Shown here one piece after another: positions 1 to 10,196 of a stretch of DNA of 64,000 nt. Origin of the DNA: Cornus controversa (Eukaryota; Streptophyta; Magnoliopsida; Cornales; Cornaceae); assembly GCA_026545225.1 (NCBI GenBank), contig CM048848.1, positions 23,352,806-23,416,805 of the forward strand. Direction: 5' to 3'. The notes under the pieces were generated by a model, which was not told the DNA's origin, searched no databases, and saw only the letters and a list, made by a program, of their open reading frames with translations. The position numbers and the translations under genes were made by a program. Position 1 is the first letter of the stretch; every line of letters begins with the position of its first letter.

Positions 1-1144
1 GAAGGCATGTAAGGATTGCCAGGGGGCATGTCAGGATTGTCAATACCTATTAAGGTATCGAAGGATAATAATGGTGGTATGTCCGGATTGCTTAGATTTA
101 AGAAAATACATGTTTATGTTACTTTATTTTGAACTTAAAGAATGTGTTCATTTTTGTATGATAAGGGTTTGTTGGGACATTGTAAAAGATGACATTTATT
201 TGAAAAATATGAACTGGATAAGGAATGACCTATATGTTTACACTTATATTTTTCTTTTGTGTCTCTCATATTGAGGGTATATATATCGGTTCTCCAATTA
301 TGATGTAGTAGAGAGGGCTTGCTCGTGGGTTTAACCCACTTTGTTGATATTTCAGGTCCCAGGTCGATTCCACCGCAAGAATAGAGTCTTGGGGTTTGGT
401 TGTGGCAGACATCTCCTCTCATTAGTTATAGAGTAGGAACTTATTCTCTTCTTCAAGTTCAAACTATGAACTCTTTTGAGACTTTGGTTGTTGATTTTTA
501 ATTTAGAGTTAAAACTCTTGTTCTTTCTGGTTAAGGGGTTCTTGGGTTACGAGATTTTCAAATTGTATTACCAGACAGGTACTTTATTTATTTAACGTTT
601 TATTTTGATTCGGATGGACTTTTTATTCCGCTTTTAAAATTTATTTCATTCTGTCTTTTGTACTCTATGATTGTTGCTCTTAGTTGTAAATATCTCTCAG
701 ATTTTGTGTATGAGACTGACCACCTCATGCGCAAAATTTGTTGGGGGGTATTTCACCTTTTGAGTGATGATGTTCCATGGAGGTGAGAGGAAAAAGAACA
801 GTGGAGAGAGGCGTGAATGTGAGAAGGGGTGAAAGAGAGAAAATGGTAAATATAGAACGTCAATTACCCAAATAAAGTTAGGTTAATCCCATTTATCCTT
901 ATTTATTACATTTTAAATTTTGTAATTAAAGTTGATGTGCTCATTTTTTTATTGAAACACATTAGTAGTCAGGAGAGCTTACCTACTCACTGGTGAGTAA
1001 GCAAGTATTTTCCTATATTTTATAGTCATCATCAACCTTTTTATCAAGAGAGCTACTATTCACTCTCCAAAAATGTCTTTAGGAACTCCAATCTTATTTC
1101 TTAATAATTAAATGACAAAATAAACCTAAACAATCCCTATAACC
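1..1144. other. Intergenic, no gene
   Basis: No convincing protein-coding frame was seen. The first 110 bases carry repeated words (ggattg, ggtatc) like the middle part of the Tekay-like LTRs near 53.6-53.9 kb, so this may be an LTR tail. Around 308-371 an RNA polymerase III A-box-like word (TAGTAGAGAGGG) is followed about 50 bases later by a B-box-like word (GGTCGATTCC), which could mark an old SINE. Both readings are weak. Confidence 0.3.
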
Positions 1145-1318
1145 CTACGAGGTAGCTCGACTGGTCAGGCCTTGCATTTACTCCCCAATGGTCACTGATT
1201 TGAGTCTCTTTAAAGCCACTAGAGGTTTACCCGGTCGTTAACTTCAGATTTTCATTAGATTAATTGAGGTGCGTGCAAGCTGGCCCGAACACCCATGATT
1301 AAGGGGAAAAAAAAAAAA
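1145..1318 (+). mobile_element. tRNA-type SINE (Au-SINE-like), decayed
   Basis: A short element starts near gaggtagctcgactgg, which resembles a pol III A box. A degenerate B box (gatttgagtc) follows about 45 bases downstream. The 3' part holds gcaagctggcccgaacaccc, close to the conserved tail of plant Au-type SINEs, and it ends in a run of 12 A at 1307-1318. Promoter boxes, length of about 175 bases and the A tail together support a SINE. No clean target-site duplication was found, so the left boundary is approximate. Confidence 0.65.
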
Positions 1319-2275
1319 TCAACCAAACTTAGGCATTTCTCTCACTTCCTTACCTCCTCTCTCTTTCATCTCTACCTATGTCTTGGTCAAGCTGGGGAAC
1401 CGCTTTATGGCTTTAGTTTGTAGCAAGGAGGTGCATTGGTTAATCTCCACTTCTCCAACAAATAACATATAGCATTTACTCGATCTCTTCCCCACTTCTT
1501 CCAGAGATCTTTGTTGGAAAAAATTGTACCACTATTAATGGTTTATCCTTCCGGACCCAAACTTGCCGCTCTTCTCCATCAAAATTGAATTATAATTCAT
1601 TTTGGTCTCTTTCTTCCAATCAATAACAACATCTCTATAAAACTAATCTTCCTAAATCATTTTAAAAAAAAACAAAAATTATAGAATTTCGTGGCCAAGC
1701 GCTATTCTGGTTGTTGATACCTTGGCTCTAGCATTTTTATTGTACGAAAATGGTGAATCATGATAGAAGTTTTCGATGCTCTAGGAGGGTATTTTTTGAA
1801 CGTGGGGGGTGTTATGTGCACTATATCTAGACTACATAGTTGTTTTTTGTACTTCACCCTTTATACTTATATATATTTTAATAAACGTACTCGTAAATTT
1901 GATTATAAAAGCCTCGTATGACTCGTATCGTGAACCTGACTTGTTATATTTGAAATCGGAATCTTTTCAGTGCATTGAATGGTGCCAGTGCTCTTTAAAT
2001 GGAGGAAGCAATGTCCATTCAACATCATGTATATCTGAACCTATATATTTTTTTGAAGCATGCAACACATTCATTTAGTGATCAAAATTGTGATTTCTGT
2101 CATAGAGTAATCCAGAGTAGGAATAATAGAAGGAAAATATTGTCTGTTACCCTACTGCTGTGAAGCATGAAATTGTGAACTATTTTCTACAAGCTCATTG
2201 GTTGTGATCATCATGACTACCGAGGAAAACATTTTTATTTTATTTTATTAAACTTCAATTCCAAGTCCATTTCAA
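1319..2275. other. Intergenic, no gene
   Basis: AT-rich sequence with only short, uncharacterised frames. The longest (89 codons at 1809-2078) shows no recognisable family and no compositional signal, so it is not called. Confidence 0.4.
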
Positions 2276-2590
2276 ATGAAACAGCCAATTAGCTTTATGA
2301 CATTCCATATGGGGGAGAAATTAGGAAATGTTTTTTTCTCAATGAAAGCCAGTAAGTCCCCTGGGCCTAATGGCTTTATCCCACATTTTTTCAAAAAAAA
2401 AAAAAAATCCTGGGCTATAGTAGAGGAGGAAATAACCAAAGTAGTAATGGAGTTTTTTTTTTTTTTTTCAAATCCTAATCTTTTGAAGAAAAAAAACAAT
2501 TCCTATATTGCTTTGGAGCCAAAAGTTCCTAATCCCACATTCCTTAAAACAAACTTCAAATATGACACTCCATATAGATGGCCTAATGTG
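2276..2590 (+). pseudogene. LINE reverse-transcriptase relic
   Basis: The frame from 2276 reads like the start of a plant L1 reverse transcriptase. It has a KASKSPGPNGFIPHFF segment, matching the usual S-P-G-x-D-G-F block with Asp changed to Asn. SWAIVEEEITKVVMEFF and YIALEPKVPNPTFLK follow, the latter equivalent to the L-I-P-K-x block. The finger and palm regions that should come next (DYRPIS, the Y-A-D-D box) are absent. Two long homopolymers, A15 ending at 2407 and T16 ending at 2468, sit inside the frame without breaking it. This is a truncated fragment unrelated in position to the fuller LINE at 3.5 kb. Confidence 0.7.
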
Positions 2591-3310
2591 TGTTCATATA
2601 GATGCATCTTCAGGCATGACATTCTTTGAAGCTCAATCCACACTTGACACTAGAATCTTCCTACTCAATAACTTAAACAAAAATTACAACTCAATATAAT
2701 GGTTTAGGATACCAAATATGGCCACACAAATTTACATTCCTGACACATGTGGATATTTACTCTTCTTTTATAAACTCTGAATTTTATGAGAGAAACTGGT
2801 TGTATATTTAGAAATACATTCCTGCAAATGCAATAAGAATCGATGTAGCATCAGTTATGCTTAACTCCTATGTTGTACCAAGTACAATGCTTTGAACTTG
2901 CACTATATTTTAGTATTTTACTCATTTGTTAAGCCTTGCAAAGAGGTCATTGTTTGAAATCCTAAAATTCTCTGATTTCAAGCAGTGTTGAACAACAGAA
3001 ACAAGACATGGAAAAGAATTCTTATTATATGAATTCTTACCAGTTCAGATTTGAGCAACCTAAAATGCAGCTTTGACAAGGCATCATTCACGCTATAAAC
3101 ACGTCGAACTTTGTAGTTTTCTTGTGTCACTGATAACAACATATCACTAATGAAGATCAATTTAAAATACAATGATAAACGTTAATTAAACATATAATAA
3201 CAAAGACAACCAAATACAAACGTGAAGAGGGATTTGAATCCACAGCTAAAGACAATAAATAATATCAATGAAGTCCTTTTGATATTAGGAAGCTCCCTTA
3301 AAAAAGACCT
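2591..3310. other. Intergenic, no gene
   Basis: AT-rich sequence between two relics. Only short unsupported frames are present. Confidence 0.4.
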
Positions 3311-3496
3311 AACTCTTTTGAAGGGGAATTGCCCGATACAATAGAAATGCTCAATAATCTTCAACAATTGTACCTCTCTATCAACTCTTTCTCGGGTTCA
3401 ATTCCAAAATCAATTGGAAATTTGTCATCCTTGTAGGAATTGAACATCTCCTTCAATAAGATGAATGAAACCATTTCTCAAAGTCTTTTCTTTTAG
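3311..3496 (+). pseudogene. Leucine-rich-repeat (receptor-like protein) relic
   Basis: One frame gives about two and a half plant extracellular-type LRR units: NSFEGELPDTIEMLNNL, then LYLSINSFSGSIPKSIGNL, then ELNISFNKMNETIS. The L-x-x-L-x-L-x-x-N-x-x-x-G-x-I-P spacing is typical of receptor-like proteins and kinases rather than NLRs. An in-frame TAG lies inside the second unit, and the frame closes at TAG 3494-3496, just where the LINE begins. Nothing similar was found beyond the LINE, so this is a small piece of a former receptor gene. Confidence 0.7.
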
Positions 3497-3540
3497 GGTT
3501 AGGGTTTGTGCACTTTGCGTGAAGTCGACGGCACCTCCAC

Positions 3541-4974
3541 ATGGAGGGGGCACAGCCCTCCTCCGACGGTAATCCGGTAGTTTCTTCTAGCCGGCCTGAG
3601 TCGCCATCACGCACCTCTTGGCGAAATCTCTTTGAGAGCGCCACGGATTCTTCTTTTCAGAATTTACAGTATCATGAAGGTTTACGTGCAACGAAAGTTA
3701 GTATTCAGTTAGAGGATGTCACTGATGAAATCGATTATTGGCAACATTCCGTGATTGGATATGTCATGGGAAAGAAGCCTTATTATCCCTTTTTCAAAAC
3801 TTTCATTGAACGCAGATGGAGCTCAGATATTACTCTTGTATATTTGAAAGAGGGTTTCTTTTTGGTTCGCTTCGACAGGGAGGCAGATATGCAGAAGATT
3901 TTAAGGCGAGTCCACACTTTTGAGGGACGCCCGATCATATTGAAGAAGTGGAGTACAAATGTAAATCTTGAGAAAGAAATCCTTGGGTCGGTTCCTATAT
4001 GGTTGCGGATTTTTGATTTACCTATCCATTGCAGGAATTCTACGGTGATATCGAAGGTATGTTCCCAATTTTCTAAGCCTATTTATATGGATGATCCCTC
4101 CGTTTCTAGAGACAGAGGACAGTATGTTAGAGTCATGGTGGAAGTTGATGTCCATGAAGACTTACCTGAAACGATGGTGGTGGATTTCCATGGGATTGAT
4201 TGCACAATTTATTTTCAGTATGAATGGAAACCTCAGGTCTGCTCATATTGTAAACGTGTAGACCACCTGGTTGATAAATGTCCACAGAAATATTTGCAAA
4301 AACCAACAAAGAACGGGGTCGGGAAATGGGTTGTTAAGGCTAATAGACGGCTCCGTCCTCAACAGCAGAATGACGAGAAAACTCAGGGGCCAGGGCCGGG
4401 TGATGCAAAGCATGCAAAGAATTCTTTTGCAGTTTTGGCTAATGTAGATGAAGGTGGGTTGCCTGTTCTGAACCTGGATGCTAAGATATCTATGCCTACT
4501 GGACAGAAGGTTATCCCAATGAGCGATAGTTCTTCCTCTTCACATGTAATTGGGCAGGATGTGGTTCAGAGGCCTGCAGAATCTGTTGAATATCCACAGG
4601 CTGCTAATATGTCTTCATCACCTGTTCAAGATGTGCTTCAACGGGCTAGAGAATTTGTTGGTTCAGCTCCTACTCTGGTTACGACTCCAGGATCTCTACC
4701 ATCCAAAGGAGTTCAAAAATCTGGTTTCAATGGCGGTACTGCTGTAGCTAAGCAGCATGGTGGTTCCTCTAGGAATACTGCTGTGATGCAGGAGGTTGAG
4801 TCTTTAAGTGGTGGGGATTCTCCTACGACTCGGGTTTCTCCTCAGCCTATTGGAGTGGACTCTAAATTGGTGGATAAAGGAAAAAAGAAAAAGAAGGAGG
4901 GTACAGAACCGGTGTTGCGGGTTACTAGAAGTAAACTTGCTGGTGGAGCTATTCCATCTGCCAATTCTCAATGA
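3541..4974 (+). CDS. LINE ORF1 protein, DUF4283 plus CCHC zinc knuckle
   Basis: 477 codons. Residues about 50-190 match the DUF4283-type domain of plant L1 ORF1 and related gag-like proteins (GFFLVRF, LKKWSTNVNLEKE, VPIWLRIFDLP). A CCHC knuckle, CSYCKRVDHLVDKC (C-x2-C-x4-H-x4-C), lies at about residue 234-247. The C-terminal half is low-complexity, Ser/Pro/Gly-rich, and ends in a basic stretch (KGKKKKKEG). The family role is binding element RNA in the ribonucleoprotein that carries ORF2. The stop TGA overlaps the ORF2 start in the sequence ATGA, which suggests coupled termination and reinitiation. The frame is intact with no internal stops. Confidence 0.88.
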   Translation: MEGAQPSSDGNPVVSSSRPESPSRTSWRNLFESATDSSFQNLQYHEGLRATKVSIQLEDVTDEIDYWQHSVIGYVMGKKPYYPFFKTFIERRWSSDITLVYLKEGFFLVRFDREADMQKILRRVHTFEGRPIILKKWSTNVNLEKEILGSVPIWLRIFDLPIHCRNSTVISKVCSQFSKPIYMDDPSVSRDRGQYVRVMVEVDVHEDLPETMVVDFHGIDCTIYFQYEWKPQVCSYCKRVDHLVDKCPQKYLQKPTKNGVGKWVVKANRRLRPQQQNDEKTQGPGPGDAKHAKNSFAVLANVDEGGLPVLNLDAKISMPTGQKVIPMSDSSSSSHVIGQDVVQRPAESVEYPQAANMSSSPVQDVLQRAREFVGSAPTLVTTPGSLPSKGVQKSGFNGGTAVAKQHGGSSRNTAVMQEVESLSGGDSPTTRVSPQPIGVDSKLVDKGKKKKKEGTEPVLRVTRSKLAGGAIPSANSQ

Positions 4975-7799
4975 TAGGGTGCTGGAATGTTCGGGGTCTA
5001 AATCGGCCTCATATGCAGAGAGAGGTAAAGCTTTGGATTGCCTCTGAAAAATGTGTTCTGGTCATTCTTGTTGAAACACGAGTAAAGGAATATAATTTTG
5101 CTAGAATTTCACATAATCTATGTCCTGGATGGAGTTGGATTGCCAATTATAATGCTCATCCAGGGGGTAGAATTTGGGTGGGATGGAATCCTGTAGTCCT
5201 TAATGTTGATGTTTTACACTCGGAAGGGCAACATGTTCATGTCAATTGCAAAGTCTTGTCTGGAGGGGTGTGCTGTTCTATATCCGCTGTATATGCAGCT
5301 AACACTGTTAGTGAGAGACGTGAGCTTTGGAAGAGTTTGAAGTCTCAATCGACTCTCATCACGGGTCCATGGTTGGCTGTTGGGGACTGGAATATGGTTC
5401 GATACCACGCTGAAAAGGTGGGTGGTAATCGTGTTCCTCAGGCTTTGATTGAAGAGTTCAATAATGTGCTAAATGAGGTGGGGTTAGATGATTTGCCAGT
5501 GAATAATGGTGCTTGGTCCTGGTCAAATAAACAATTTTTGCACAAAAGGATCTGTGCTAGACTTGATAGGGGACTTGTAAATACAGAGTGGCTGAACCAA
5601 TTTACAGATTCTAAACTCTCTATGTCGGTGGCGTCACTTTCGGATCATTATGGACTAGTGGTAAAATGGGCTTCCAACTGTTCTTCTGGTCCGAAACCTT
5701 TTAAATTCCTAAAGATGTGGTGTTTTATGCCGGAGGTGGAGACATTGCTTCTGGAGTCCTGGGGAGTTACAGTTACTGGAAATCCTATACATCAACTCCT
5801 CAAGAAGCTACGTATTTTTAAGAATCATATGACGGAGTGGAATAAAAAGAAGGGCCATCTTAATCAACAAATTTTGGACGCTCGAAAGGTGCTGGGTGAC
5901 ATACAACATCAGTTGTTGGCAGAGCCTTTAAATCCTAGTTTACTTCAAGCCGAGAAAGAGGCTTCGTTTAACTTGGAAAATATGTATGGTTTTGAAGAAA
6001 TGCTATGGGCTCAAAAATCACGGGTGACATGGACTAAAGAGAATGATAGATGCACTCGATTTTTTCACCAAAAAACTAAGCAGAGGCGCTCCAGAAATGC
6101 AATCACATCCTTATTAAATGAGGAGGGAGGTTATACTGAAGATCCTGTAGTGGTTAAAGAATGGTTGGTCCAATATTATGAGAATCTTTATAAGGCCTCC
6201 CCATCTACTTCATCAGATTTGTGTCCTGTTAGACGAAGGTTAGAAGAGCATGAGAAAGTGGGTCTTGAGAGAGAAGTTGACCATGTAGAAATTAAAGGGG
6301 TGGTCATGGCGTTGAGCCCGGATAAGGCTCCTGGTGCGGATGGGTTTCCTCCTCGGTTTTTTCAGAAATTTTGGCACGTGGTTGGGCAAGATGTGATTCA
6401 AGCAGTGAAATTTTTTTTCCTCACAGCATCTCTTCCTCAAGCAGTCAACAGTACTCTTATTACTCTAATCCCAAAGAAGGACCACGGCCTAAAGATGTCA
6501 GATTATCGGCCTATTTCTCTTTGTTCTACTTTATATAAGATCATCTCTAAGGTCATGGCAAATAGAATGGGGACTTGTTTACATAAGTTGATTGGTCCTG
6601 AACAATCAGCTTTTATTAAAGGGCGACGTATTCATGATAACATAATGTTGGCTTCAGATATGGTGAGAGGTTTTAACCACAAGCGGGGGGCAACTAGTAT
6701 GGCAGTGAAGGTGGACTTAAGGAAGGCTTATGATTCAATATCCTGGACGTTTATTCTGCATGTTTTGAAGCTACATGGTTTTGGTGATCGGTGGATAAAA
6801 TGGGTGACAACCTGTATTACTTCTCCTAAATTCTCGCTTCTTATAAATGGTGTGCCGGCGGGTTTTTTTAATTCTGGACGAGGTCTTAGGCAGGGTTGTC
6901 CCCTGTCCCCCTTGCTCTTTACATTAGTCACGGAATATTTTAGTAATTTGATGAATGTGGCAGTTGCTGATGGTTCAATAGCCCTTTCTAAAGTTGCAAA
7001 GAAAACGGGTATTAAACTTTCCCATATTTTTTATGCTGATGACCTTTTTGTGGTGGTGAAAGCTGATGTACCTACTGCCCAGGGACTGATCGCTGTTCTT
7101 CGTAAATTTTCCACTGATACAGGTCTTCATGCTAGTAAAGAGAAGAGTGAAATCATCTTCTCTAAGGCGGTGAGGCGGTCCAGAACTTTGGAACGAATTC
7201 TTCCTTTTAAAAGAGGTACTTTCCCTCTTCAGTATTTGGGCTTGCCTTTAAATGATACCGTGCTTAAGAAATCTCATTTTAATCCTCTGATGGATAAAAT
7301 TTCGTCGAGATTAACGAGTTGGAATACGTTGAATTTATCGCTAGCGGGAAGAATTGAATTGATTAAATCAGTGGTATTATCTTTTATCTACTATTGGGCA
7401 TTTGGTTTTAAGATTCCATGGTCTTGTAGACTACACATTGAGAGAAAGATTAAAGCTTTTATTTGGGGTCATGATGACACAGTTCACAAATTACATTTTC
7501 TTAAATGGTCTAAAGTTACCCTTCCAAAATCAGAAGGTGGCTTTGGCATTCGAAAAATTGGGGAGTTAGATTTTGCTGCCAAGTGTATGCTGGTGTGGGA
7601 TTTTCTCACAAATGGAGAAAAATTATGGGTTGACTGGTTCAAGAAAAGATATGTTAAGGGAAGTTTCTGGTCTTGCATTCCGAAAACCTCTTCGTCTTCA
7701 ATTTGGTTAAGTATTCTGCAGGCTCGAGAGTTTATGATCACGCAGATCTCTTACAAGATTGGTGATGGGTCTCAAATTGGTCTATTAACAGACCCTTAG
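4971..7799 (+). CDS. LINE ORF2: endonuclease and reverse transcriptase
   Basis: 942 codons. Residues 1-230 form an apurinic-type endonuclease (exo-endo-phos fold): CWNVRGLN at the start, ETRVK, AVGDWNMV, RLDRG and SLSDHYG carry the expected catalytic Asn, Glu, Asp and His. Reverse transcriptase spans about 445-720, with DKAPGADGFP, DYRPISL, VDLRKAYDS, GLRQGCPLSPLL and the catalytic box FYADD at about 688. A thumb and connection region follows. The start ATG overlaps the ORF1 stop. The frame ends at TAG 7797-7799, about 240 codons before the expected C-terminus. The missing zinc-binding end lies directly downstream, so this copy probably makes a truncated enzyme. Confidence 0.9.
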   Translation: MIGCWNVRGLNRPHMQREVKLWIASEKCVLVILVETRVKEYNFARISHNLCPGWSWIANYNAHPGGRIWVGWNPVVLNVDVLHSEGQHVHVNCKVLSGGVCCSISAVYAANTVSERRELWKSLKSQSTLITGPWLAVGDWNMVRYHAEKVGGNRVPQALIEEFNNVLNEVGLDDLPVNNGAWSWSNKQFLHKRICARLDRGLVNTEWLNQFTDSKLSMSVASLSDHYGLVVKWASNCSSGPKPFKFLKMWCFMPEVETLLLESWGVTVTGNPIHQLLKKLRIFKNHMTEWNKKKGHLNQQILDARKVLGDIQHQLLAEPLNPSLLQAEKEASFNLENMYGFEEMLWAQKSRVTWTKENDRCTRFFHQKTKQRRSRNAITSLLNEEGGYTEDPVVVKEWLVQYYENLYKASPSTSSDLCPVRRRLEEHEKVGLEREVDHVEIKGVVMALSPDKAPGADGFPPRFFQKFWHVVGQDVIQAVKFFFLTASLPQAVNSTLITLIPKKDHGLKMSDYRPISLCSTLYKIISKVMANRMGTCLHKLIGPEQSAFIKGRRIHDNIMLASDMVRGFNHKRGATSMAVKVDLRKAYDSISWTFILHVLKLHGFGDRWIKWVTTCITSPKFSLLINGVPAGFFNSGRGLRQGCPLSPLLFTLVTEYFSNLMNVAVADGSIALSKVAKKTGIKLSHIFYADDLFVVVKADVPTAQGLIAVLRKFSTDTGLHASKEKSEIIFSKAVRRSRTLERILPFKRGTFPLQYLGLPLNDTVLKKSHFNPLMDKISSRLTSWNTLNLSLAGRIELIKSVVLSFIYYWAFGFKIPWSCRLHIERKIKAFIWGHDDTVHKLHFLKWSKVTLPKSEGGFGIRKIGELDFAAKCMLVWDFLTNGEKLWVDWFKKRYVKGSFWSCIPKTSSSSIWLSILQAREFMITQISYKIGDGSQIGLLTDP

Positions 7800-8519
7800 T
7801 GCGATGGTTTAATGATGTTCCAAAAATTTGGCAGAAGGTCTTGTCGAGATTTTGCCAGGCAGGCAAACCTTGCGTCTATAATTGAGGCTGGTCAGTGGCA
7901 CCTTCCTGATGCTCCACCGGCTGTTATCGCCTATTTCCAGTCAGTTCGGATATGGGGTGGTCGAGATGTCATACAATGGAAGCATGGGTCATGTTCGTTT
8001 CAATCAATCTGGAATGCTAGCCGTGTTTCTGGGCCACGGGTTCCTTGGTATAATCTGGTGTGGAGTAAGTGTAGAATCAGAGCTTCGTTTACCACAGCTC
8101 TAGTGCTTCACAATGCCATCCCGTCATTCGTTAACTTGCAAAGGAGAGGGATCCAGATTCCGTCCATTTGTCATTCATGCTATGCTGGTTCCGATACGGT
8201 GGATCACGTGTTCGTGCACTGCGCATTCGCGGTTGAGATATGGCATTTTATTTTCGATATTATTCATATCTCCTATCCTATCTTCCTCTCTATGTCACAT
8301 TTACTGGATTGGTTCCTACATCACACAAGTTCAAATACTATGCGGAGTAAAATGTTGAAATGTCTCTTCCCCACAGTGATTTGGTCCATTTGGGGTCAAC
8401 GAAATGCAGCATTACATCTCGGTTTTAAGAAGACTTCACATGAAGTGGCGCAAGGCATCCTTTTAGAGTGTCTTTTGCTTTTGGACCTACAGATTCATGA
8501 TCTTTCTCTAATCTTTTAA
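7800..8519 (+). pseudogene. LINE ORF2 C-terminus (zf-RVT), cut off by stop/frameshifts
   Basis: From 7812 the frame is the same as ORF2 and stays open to 8519 (235 codons). It contains the zinc-binding domain typical of plant LINE C-termini: WSKCRIRASFTTALVLHNAIP, then RGIQIPSICHSCYAG and VDHVFVHCAFAVEIW, with C-x2-C...H-x4-C spacing. Just before it, between about 7767 and 7850, a different frame reads WSINRPLVRWFNDVP, which fits this region of the family better than the ORF2 frame does. The damage is therefore probably a deletion near 7765 plus a compensating indel near 7840, rather than one point-mutation stop. Confidence 0.75.
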
Positions 8520-8934
8520 TTTTTGTTCAGTTTTCTTTGATGTATTGGAAAGGATTCTTCCTTATCCAGTCTCACGCCGGTTTTGAGGGATTCCTCATTC
8601 AGGTTTTTGTACTCTTTTGAGTTATGGTTATATAATACAACAAAACATTCAAAAAAATTAGTTAAGAAACAAAAAAAGAAAGAGGGAATTGTTATTTCTT
8701 CTCCCCTTTTTCTCTCCCTTAAACTTTTTTGGTGAAACTATTAACTTCTTGGAAGCTCTCTCAACTATGCTAATTCAGTAATTCAGATACTGTGTTGCGA
8801 TGAAATAAACTTCTACTGCAGGGAATAGGAAAATAGGCACATATGAGTTGCATTACTAGTATTCAAAATACACCAAATGGGCCAGCCAAGGGACACATTA
8901 TTTTATTTTTATTTTTTACCTAGCAAGCAAGAAA

Positions 8935-9165
8935 CTCACAATCCTCAAGTAGCATGGACAAGGCTGTGTTGGAATAAAGCTAGACCTAGAGTGAACATGA
9001 CAAGCACCCTTCCTGTCTCAATTTGCAGAAGAGAGGGGTTAATGCTCCTCCTATGTGCTGTAACTGTATTCAAGGAGACTATAGCAAGGATCACATGTTC
9101 TTTGCATGTCAATTTGCTAGAGATATTAGGTCCTGGTATCAATCTTTGCCTCTTAGACAAACTTG
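8935..9165 (+). pseudogene. Second LINE C-terminal zf-RVT relic
   Basis: One frame begins AWTRLCWNKARPRVN. After a frameshift near 9030 another frame gives RGVNAPPMCCNCIQG and KDHMFFACQFARDIRSWY. The C-x2-C...H-x4-C pattern and the order (W-K-x-x-P-R, then R-G-V, then the zinc motif) are those of the LINE zf-RVT domain. It differs strongly from the copy at 8.1-8.25 kb, so it belongs to another, older LINE. No reverse transcriptase precedes it locally. Confidence 0.65.
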
Positions 9166-9956
9166 AACCCACACCTCACTTTGGGAGGTTGGCAATTAAA
9201 AACCTTAATTATATTCAAATTATGATTCAATTAAGAGTAGTCCTTTCATTGTGTGAAGTGAGACCCATGACTTGTCATGGTGTCCACCATGGTGGGGACA
9301 TTGAGTACCTTGCTTAATGTACAAGGGCAGAACCTAAAGATTTAGAAGACATGCCCAAAGGCGACCAAAAACAGCTAGGCCTGTGAACCAGAAGAGAAAG
9401 CAAAAGCACTAGCTAACCAAAAAAACCACATCTGAACAGAGCACTTTTCAAACAGGAGGAAGGACAATCAGGTGAAAACAAACACTCAAAATTAGGAACA
9501 ATCCCAAAACACAGATGACAAACAGGAGTTGCCACCACTTAAGGACTAATTAAGGACTAGGGAGAGCCAGCAGTGAGAGTTTCTGAATGCGCTCTCTCCA
9601 AATACAATAAACAGCTAGAGCATGCAACAGGATCTTGTTGACAGTGTGAGTCGCATTTCTAACCTTTTTTCCACTCATCATTTGCTAATAAAATTTTAAA
9701 GAAACCATTTCTTGATGCAGTTCTGCCCAGATCAGTGCCCCATGTTAGAAGAAAGAGACCAGAGAAAAACCAATATTCTGAAATTCTTTTACATAAAGTA
9801 ATTCTTTAAATTCACCATCCGCACATATAATAATAAAGGGATTGTCTGTGGACTAACCATGCCCACTCCGTCATAACACTGTCGGGTAAGTTAATTATCG
9901 GCAATACAACACTGTCAGAGCATGTTAATTATTATCAGCAATCAAATAAATACTTA
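9166..9956. other. Intergenic, no gene
   Basis: No supported frame or repeat is visible. This is the 3' side of the minus-strand NLR pseudogene. Confidence 0.4.
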
Positions 9957-10150
9957 AAATCCATTTCCAAAAGCATTATAGGTTCTACATATGGAAGCAA
10001 ACAAATACAACAAAGGGACATACTAAAAATCCATTTTGCAAAAGCATTACAGGTTCTACATATGTAAGCAAACAAATACCACCAAATGACATAATAAAAA
10101 TCCATTTTTCAAAAGCATTATAGATTCTACATATGGAAGCAAACAAATAC
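9957..10150. repeat. About 70-bp tandem repeat, 2.8 copies
   Basis: The word aaatccatttt...aaaagcatta begins at about 9957, 10027 and 10098. Each time it is followed by ggttctacatatg-aagcaaacaaatacc or a close variant. It sits immediately 3' of the NLR pseudogene stop, in what would be its 3' untranslated or terminator region. Confidence 0.85.
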
Positions 10151-10196
10151 CAGCAAGCACTTCCTTTCCTCCGTATCTCTGAAGATCATAAGAGTC

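Larger units (their letters stand above)
3497..8657 (+). mobile_element. L1-type LINE, almost full length
   Basis: The element has a short 5' leader, ORF1 (3541-4974), ORF2 (4971-8519 with one damaged zone), a 3' untranslated region of about 130 bases and an A-rich end at 8651-8657. Both ends are inferred: the 5' end is placed where the LRR relic stops and the 3' end at the A run. No convincing target-site duplication was seen. The long open frames suggest a relatively recent insertion. Transposition would use ORF2 endonuclease nicking and target-primed reverse transcription. Confidence 0.85.

Noticed and set aside
1809-2078. 89-codon hydrophobic frame
   Set aside because: No domain, no convincing promoter or splice context, and surrounding sequence is AT-rich intergenic DNA.
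8877-9317. 146-codon frame as a stand-alone gene
   Set aside because: Its middle matches a LINE zf-RVT domain only when two frames are combined, so it is a relic and not a gene.
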